In this document: one piece after another, positions 61,238-64,000 of the stretch
Numbering within the stretch: position 1 is the stretch's first letter
Layout: each line of letters starts with the position of its first letter
NCBI GenBank assembly: GCA_965279205.1
Contig: OZ257144.1
Coordinates: 1,116,001-1,180,000, forward strand
Direction: 5' to 3'
From: UBA7672 sp965279205
GTDB taxonomy: Bacteria > Pseudomonadota > Alphaproteobacteria > Caulobacterales > Hyphomonadaceae
DNA: 64,000 nt
Translations under genes and position numbers: made by a program
The notes under the pieces: generated by a model
Told to the model about the DNA's origin: nothing
What the model saw: only the letters and a program-made list of their open reading frames with translations
Databases searched by the model: none

Positions 61238-62620
61238 ATGACAGACGCTGGACAGCCAGCCCGGACAGACGCCGCCGACGCGGGCGCCGTGAAGCCTGCG
61301 CGGCGTGCCCGCGACTTCGTGGCGGTCGGCGGTGCGGCTGTCGTTGTGCTCCTGCTGCTTGCGCTGTTCGGGCAGCTGAACCTCTTTGCGGCGTCGCTTG
61401 GCGGACTTCTGATCGCTGCGTTCTGCGTCGGCTGGTTCTTCGGCACGGTGGATCCTGCGGCGGAAGAAGCTGTCGCCGAAGCGGACGCTGGGATGTCGGA
61501 AGCGAAGCTGCGCGTGGAAGCCGAACGCCGGTTCCGCATTGCGCTGGTCGAGGCTCTGCCGGAGCCGGCCATGTATATCGACGCCCAGGGCAAGGTAGAG
61601 GCGGCAAGCGCGCCTGCACGTCAGCAATTCCGATTTGTCGGCGTGGGTCCGATGCTGACCGCCGTGGTGCGCCGGCCGGAACTGCTCGATGCGGTTGCGG
61701 CGGCGCGACGGGACCAGACGCCGCAGAGATTTGAATTCGTGCAGCGCGAGGAGATGGATCGTCATTTCTCGTGCGTGGCCTCGCCGCTCGGATCGGGCGT
61801 GCTGGTGAGCATGCACGACCTCACGGACATCAAGCGCATGGAGATGGCGCGCGTCGATTTCCTCGCCAACGCCAGCCATGAATTGCGCACGCCCCTCACG
61901 TCGCTCGCCGGTTTCATCGAGACCATGCGTGGGCCGGCGCGGGACGACCCCAAGGCGCGCGACCGTTTTCTCGAGATCATGCAAGGGCAGGCCGATCGCA
62001 TGCGGCGGCTGATCAGCGACCTGCTGTCGCTGTCGAGGATCGAGCTGGTCGAACACAGGCCGCCTGAGGGCGAGACCGATCTTGCCAGCGTGATCGCCGA
62101 GGCGGGCGATGCACTCGCGCTTGTCGCGAAAGAGCGCGGCGTCACGCTGAGCATCACTGGAGCGCATGACCCGGTTCTGGTTGTCGGCGCGCGGGATGAG
62201 CTGTCGCAGGTCGCGCAGAACCTGATCGACAACGCGATCAAGTATTCGAACAGCGGATCCTCCGTGCTTGTGGAAGTGCTGTCAGACCTCAGCCAGGAGG
62301 AGGCGGGCGCCCAAGCTGGCCGGCGCTGGGAAGAGGCGGGTCACATGTCGATCGTCACCGCGCCGCCGGGCGCGAGACGGTTTGCTGTATTGCGCGTATC
62401 GGACAGCGGGCCGGGGATCGAGCGCCAGTATCTGCCGCGACTGTCGGAGCGCTTCTATCGCGTCGATCAGGGCCGCGGCCTCAAACCGGGCACGGGTCTT
62501 GGCCTAGCGATCGTGAAACACGTGGTGCAGCGCCATCGCGGCGAACTTCTGGTCGAGAGCGAACCCGGACGCGGTTCCGCCTTCGGCGTTGTGCTGCCGA
62601 TGGCCGATGCCGCCGCCTAG
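61238..62620 (+). CDS. PhoR-like sensor histidine kinase
   Basis: The 460-residue product has two membrane helices near the N-terminus (about residues 28-46 and 50-68), a PAS-like linker (about 95-195), the HisKA domain with His214 in ANASHELRTPLTSLAGFIET and the HATPase domain (QNLIDNAIKYSNSG, SDSGPGIERQYLPRLSERFYRVD, GTGLGLAIVKHVVQRH). This layout and these motifs match PhoR, the phosphate-starvation sensor. No phoB, pst or phoU gene lies next to it in the window, so that assignment rests on sequence only. The transmembrane segment sits after a charged Ala/Asp-rich start. Confidence 0.88.
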   Translation: MTDAGQPARTDAADAGAVKPARRARDFVAVGGAAVVVLLLLALFGQLNLFAASLGGLLIAAFCVGWFFGTVDPAAEEAVAEADAGMSEAKLRVEAERRFRIALVEALPEPAMYIDAQGKVEAASAPARQQFRFVGVGPMLTAVVRRPELLDAVAAARRDQTPQRFEFVQREEMDRHFSCVASPLGSGVLVSMHDLTDIKRMEMARVDFLANASHELRTPLTSLAGFIETMRGPARDDPKARDRFLEIMQGQADRMRRLISDLLSLSRIELVEHRPPEGETDLASVIAEAGDALALVAKERGVTLSITGAHDPVLVVGARDELSQVAQNLIDNAIKYSNSGSSVLVEVLSDLSQEEAGAQAGRRWEEAGHMSIVTAPPGARRFAVLRVSDSGPGIERQYLPRLSERFYRVDQGRGLKPGTGLGLAIVKHVVQRHRGELLVESEPGRGSAFGVVLPMADAAA

Positions 62621-62626
62621 ATCCAG

Positions 62627-63799
62627 TTAGAGCTTGTGGGCTTCGGCTTCGTCGCGGTGCTTTTTCAGATACTTCATGAAGGGCGTGCCGCCGGTGCCGA
62701 CGTCGGTGTCGTTGCCGAGCGAGTCCTTGCCCTGCTTGTTGATGTAGCTCGCCGCGTATTCGAGGTGGCGCGTGCGGAAGCGAGCGAGTTTCGCGATGCA
62801 GTCATTGTAGAGTTCGCGCAAGGCAGGGCTGCCTGACTTCTGGATGAAGGCGCGCAGGGCCGAGCGCGCGCGGACTTCGTCGACAAAAGTCCGGTGCGCC
62901 GGTGGGCGATAGATGTGCAGCTCGTCGAGGAAGGTGCGCAGCGGGTCGGCGGCATGGCCGATGCCGAGGAGCGCGTCCATCGAGGGGACGATGGTCGATT
63001 GCGAGCCGGTCTGGCCGCGGAAGGATTGAGGCTTGCCGCCCGTCTCGGCGACGCCTTCGTAGACGATGCCTTCGCCCAGCGCTGGATTGTCCTTCCAGCC
63101 ATGGATATAGGGGCGCACGCGGTGGAAATAGACATACGGATCGCAGCGCTCCGGCATGCGGTCGAAGATGGCGTTGACGTCGTCCCAGACCTTGTTGGTT
63201 TTCGAGAGGCCGGCTTCGACGGCCTTCTCGTCGCCACGGTCGGCGGCTTCAATGAGGGTCGGAATTTCCGCCAGCATCTCGCCGGCGCGCGCCTCGATGG
63301 CGACATGGACCAGCACGAACCAGGCTTCGTCCTGTCCGGCGAGGAAGTTCTGGATCATCCAGATATTGTCGAGCGCGATCGGGCCCTTGCGGTCGAGCCT
63401 GTCCCAGTTGTCGAGGACGTAGGCGGAGTAGGGCAGCAGCGGCTGCTGGCCGAGACGTTTCGCCAGCTGCCACATCGGTACGGCCAGCTGGGCCGGAAGG
63501 CGCGCCGGGGCTTTCGGTTCGCCCCACACATAGGCCTGCACCATGAAGGAGTAGCGGACCATGGCGGTGCGAAGCTCGGGCTCGGACGCCTCAGCGCAGA
63601 AGCGGGCGAGGTCGAGCGCCGGCATCGATTCGAGGTGATGGCGGACCCGGCCGGTCAGCAGCGTCCGGGGCAGGTCTTTGGCTGCCTCGACGGCCGGGGC
63701 GAGGTCGGAGGGAAGGGAGACGTCCGCCGCGTCGTGGGAGCAAAGAAAGCCCCGTTCCGGGCTCATATCGTGGTCGGACAGTCTCAACGGGGCGGCCAT
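62627..63799 (-). CDS. Indoleamine 2,3-dioxygenase-like heme protein
   Basis: The 390-residue product matches the indoleamine 2,3-dioxygenase family: YMVQAYVWGE-like FMVQAYVWGEPKAPARLPA, VYEGV with a following FRGQTGSQSTIVPSMDALLGI (the conserved substrate-side loop), and a C-terminal RTRHLEYAASYI with the probable heme-ligand His, followed by GTGGTPFMKYLK. IDO opens the indole ring of L-tryptophan to N-formylkynurenine. Bacterial members may have other indole substrates. The ATG at 63797-63799 has AAGGGA about 9 nt upstream. It converges on the PhoR-like gene with a 6-nt gap. No kynureninase or kynurenine formamidase gene lies within the window. Confidence 0.88.
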   Translation of the reverse strand: MAAPLRLSDHDMSPERGFLCSHDAADVSLPSDLAPAVEAAKDLPRTLLTGRVRHHLESMPALDLARFCAEASEPELRTAMVRYSFMVQAYVWGEPKAPARLPAQLAVPMWQLAKRLGQQPLLPYSAYVLDNWDRLDRKGPIALDNIWMIQNFLAGQDEAWFVLVHVAIEARAGEMLAEIPTLIEAADRGDEKAVEAGLSKTNKVWDDVNAIFDRMPERCDPYVYFHRVRPYIHGWKDNPALGEGIVYEGVAETGGKPQSFRGQTGSQSTIVPSMDALLGIGHAADPLRTFLDELHIYRPPAHRTFVDEVRARSALRAFIQKSGSPALRELYNDCIAKLARFRTRHLEYAASYINKQGKDSLGNDTDVGTGGTPFMKYLKKHRDEAEAHKL

Positions 63800-64000
63800 T
63801 CGGGCGATTCCCTTCGGGAAATGGGGATTTTGGCGCAGAAAACACGACGGACCGGGGGTGTAAATGGCGGGCGGCATTGGCTGACGCCCCGCCATACCCA
63901 CTTATGCACAAGCCAGACGGATGATTCTGGGCTGAATCCCGGGTGCGGCGGCATGGCCTGCCGCAGGGTCGCATGACTGTCACAAAAGTCGCCTAGAGGA

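Noticed and set aside
63974..64000. Start of a new gene at the right edge
   Set aside because: The ATG near 63974 meets a stop codon after seven codons.

Overview
The window is 64 kb of GC-rich bacterial chromosome. It most resembles an aquatic or soil alphaproteobacterium of the Hyphomonadaceae/Caulobacterales type. That call rests on gene content: Oar-like and BtuB-like TonB-dependent receptors, many small lipoproteins, a thiC preceded by a TPP riboswitch, PAS-rich hybrid kinases, tandem M13 metallopeptidases and alphaproteobacterial palindromic intergenic repeats. There is no rRNA gene, tRNA, CRISPR array, prophage or transposase that I could recognise, so the taxonomic call is tentative.

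Layout. 1-3.5 kb: a partial membrane protein and two paralogous secreted proteins of unknown function, with an AraC-type regulator between them; both paralogs carry the same palindrome about 48 nt upstream of the start codon. 3.6-5.2 kb: a lipoprotein, then a gene for an exported, almost canonical UBIQUITIN (signal peptide plus a 76-residue ubiquitin ending in LRLRGG), then a small unknown protein. 5.2-8.7 kb: accessory stretch with a long non-coding region, paired inverted repeats surrounding a GIY-YIG nuclease gene, a decayed SEC-C protein gene, and an islet of DUF2158, an unknown 284-residue protein and DUF3892. 8.8-11.3 kb: thiC, preceded in the same operon by a two-helix membrane protein and a TPP riboswitch whose P3 region carries an intergenic repeat. 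11.3-21.9 kb: lipoproteins, a thioesterase-like protein, an alpha/beta hydrolase, a persulfide-dioxygenase/rhodanese fusion, DUF1697 and GNAT proteins, a TPR-sulfotransferase, an S41-like peptidase and a degenerate receiver protein. 22-37 kb: a FATP-type acyl-CoA synthetase, a Gmad2 lipoprotein and SelO, a PAS hybrid kinase, a cold-shock/DUF1294 fusion, acetyl-CoA synthetase, ferredoxin-NADP reductase, an orphan efflux adaptor and a GT39/ArnT-like glycosyltransferase. 37-44.7 kb: an Oar-like TonB receptor, then agmatine deiminase and N-carbamoylputrescine amidase (putrescine synthesis), glutamate racemase and a patatin. 44.7-50.2 kb: two overlapping FolC/Mur-ligase-like genes, divergent from a GntR/FCD-type regulator and a TonB receptor that share an operator-like palindrome. 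50.3-54.4 kb: repeats, a response regulator with a PAS hybrid kinase, and a winged-helix protein. 54.6-61 kb: three consecutive M13 metallopeptidase lipoproteins. 61.2-64 kb: a PhoR-like kinase and an indoleamine 2,3-dioxygenase-like protein.

The standout is the ubiquitin gene. Comparing it with human ubiquitin from memory, I count 61 of 76 identical residues. The Leu8/Ile44/Val70 patch, six of seven lysines and the terminal diglycine are kept. It has a Sec-type signal peptide, a good ribosome binding site and host-like codon use, and no E1, E2, E3 or deubiquitinase gene lies in the window. Secondary points of interest are the repeat pair that frames the GIY-YIG gene, the two inferred operator regulons, and the repeat inside the TPP riboswitch.
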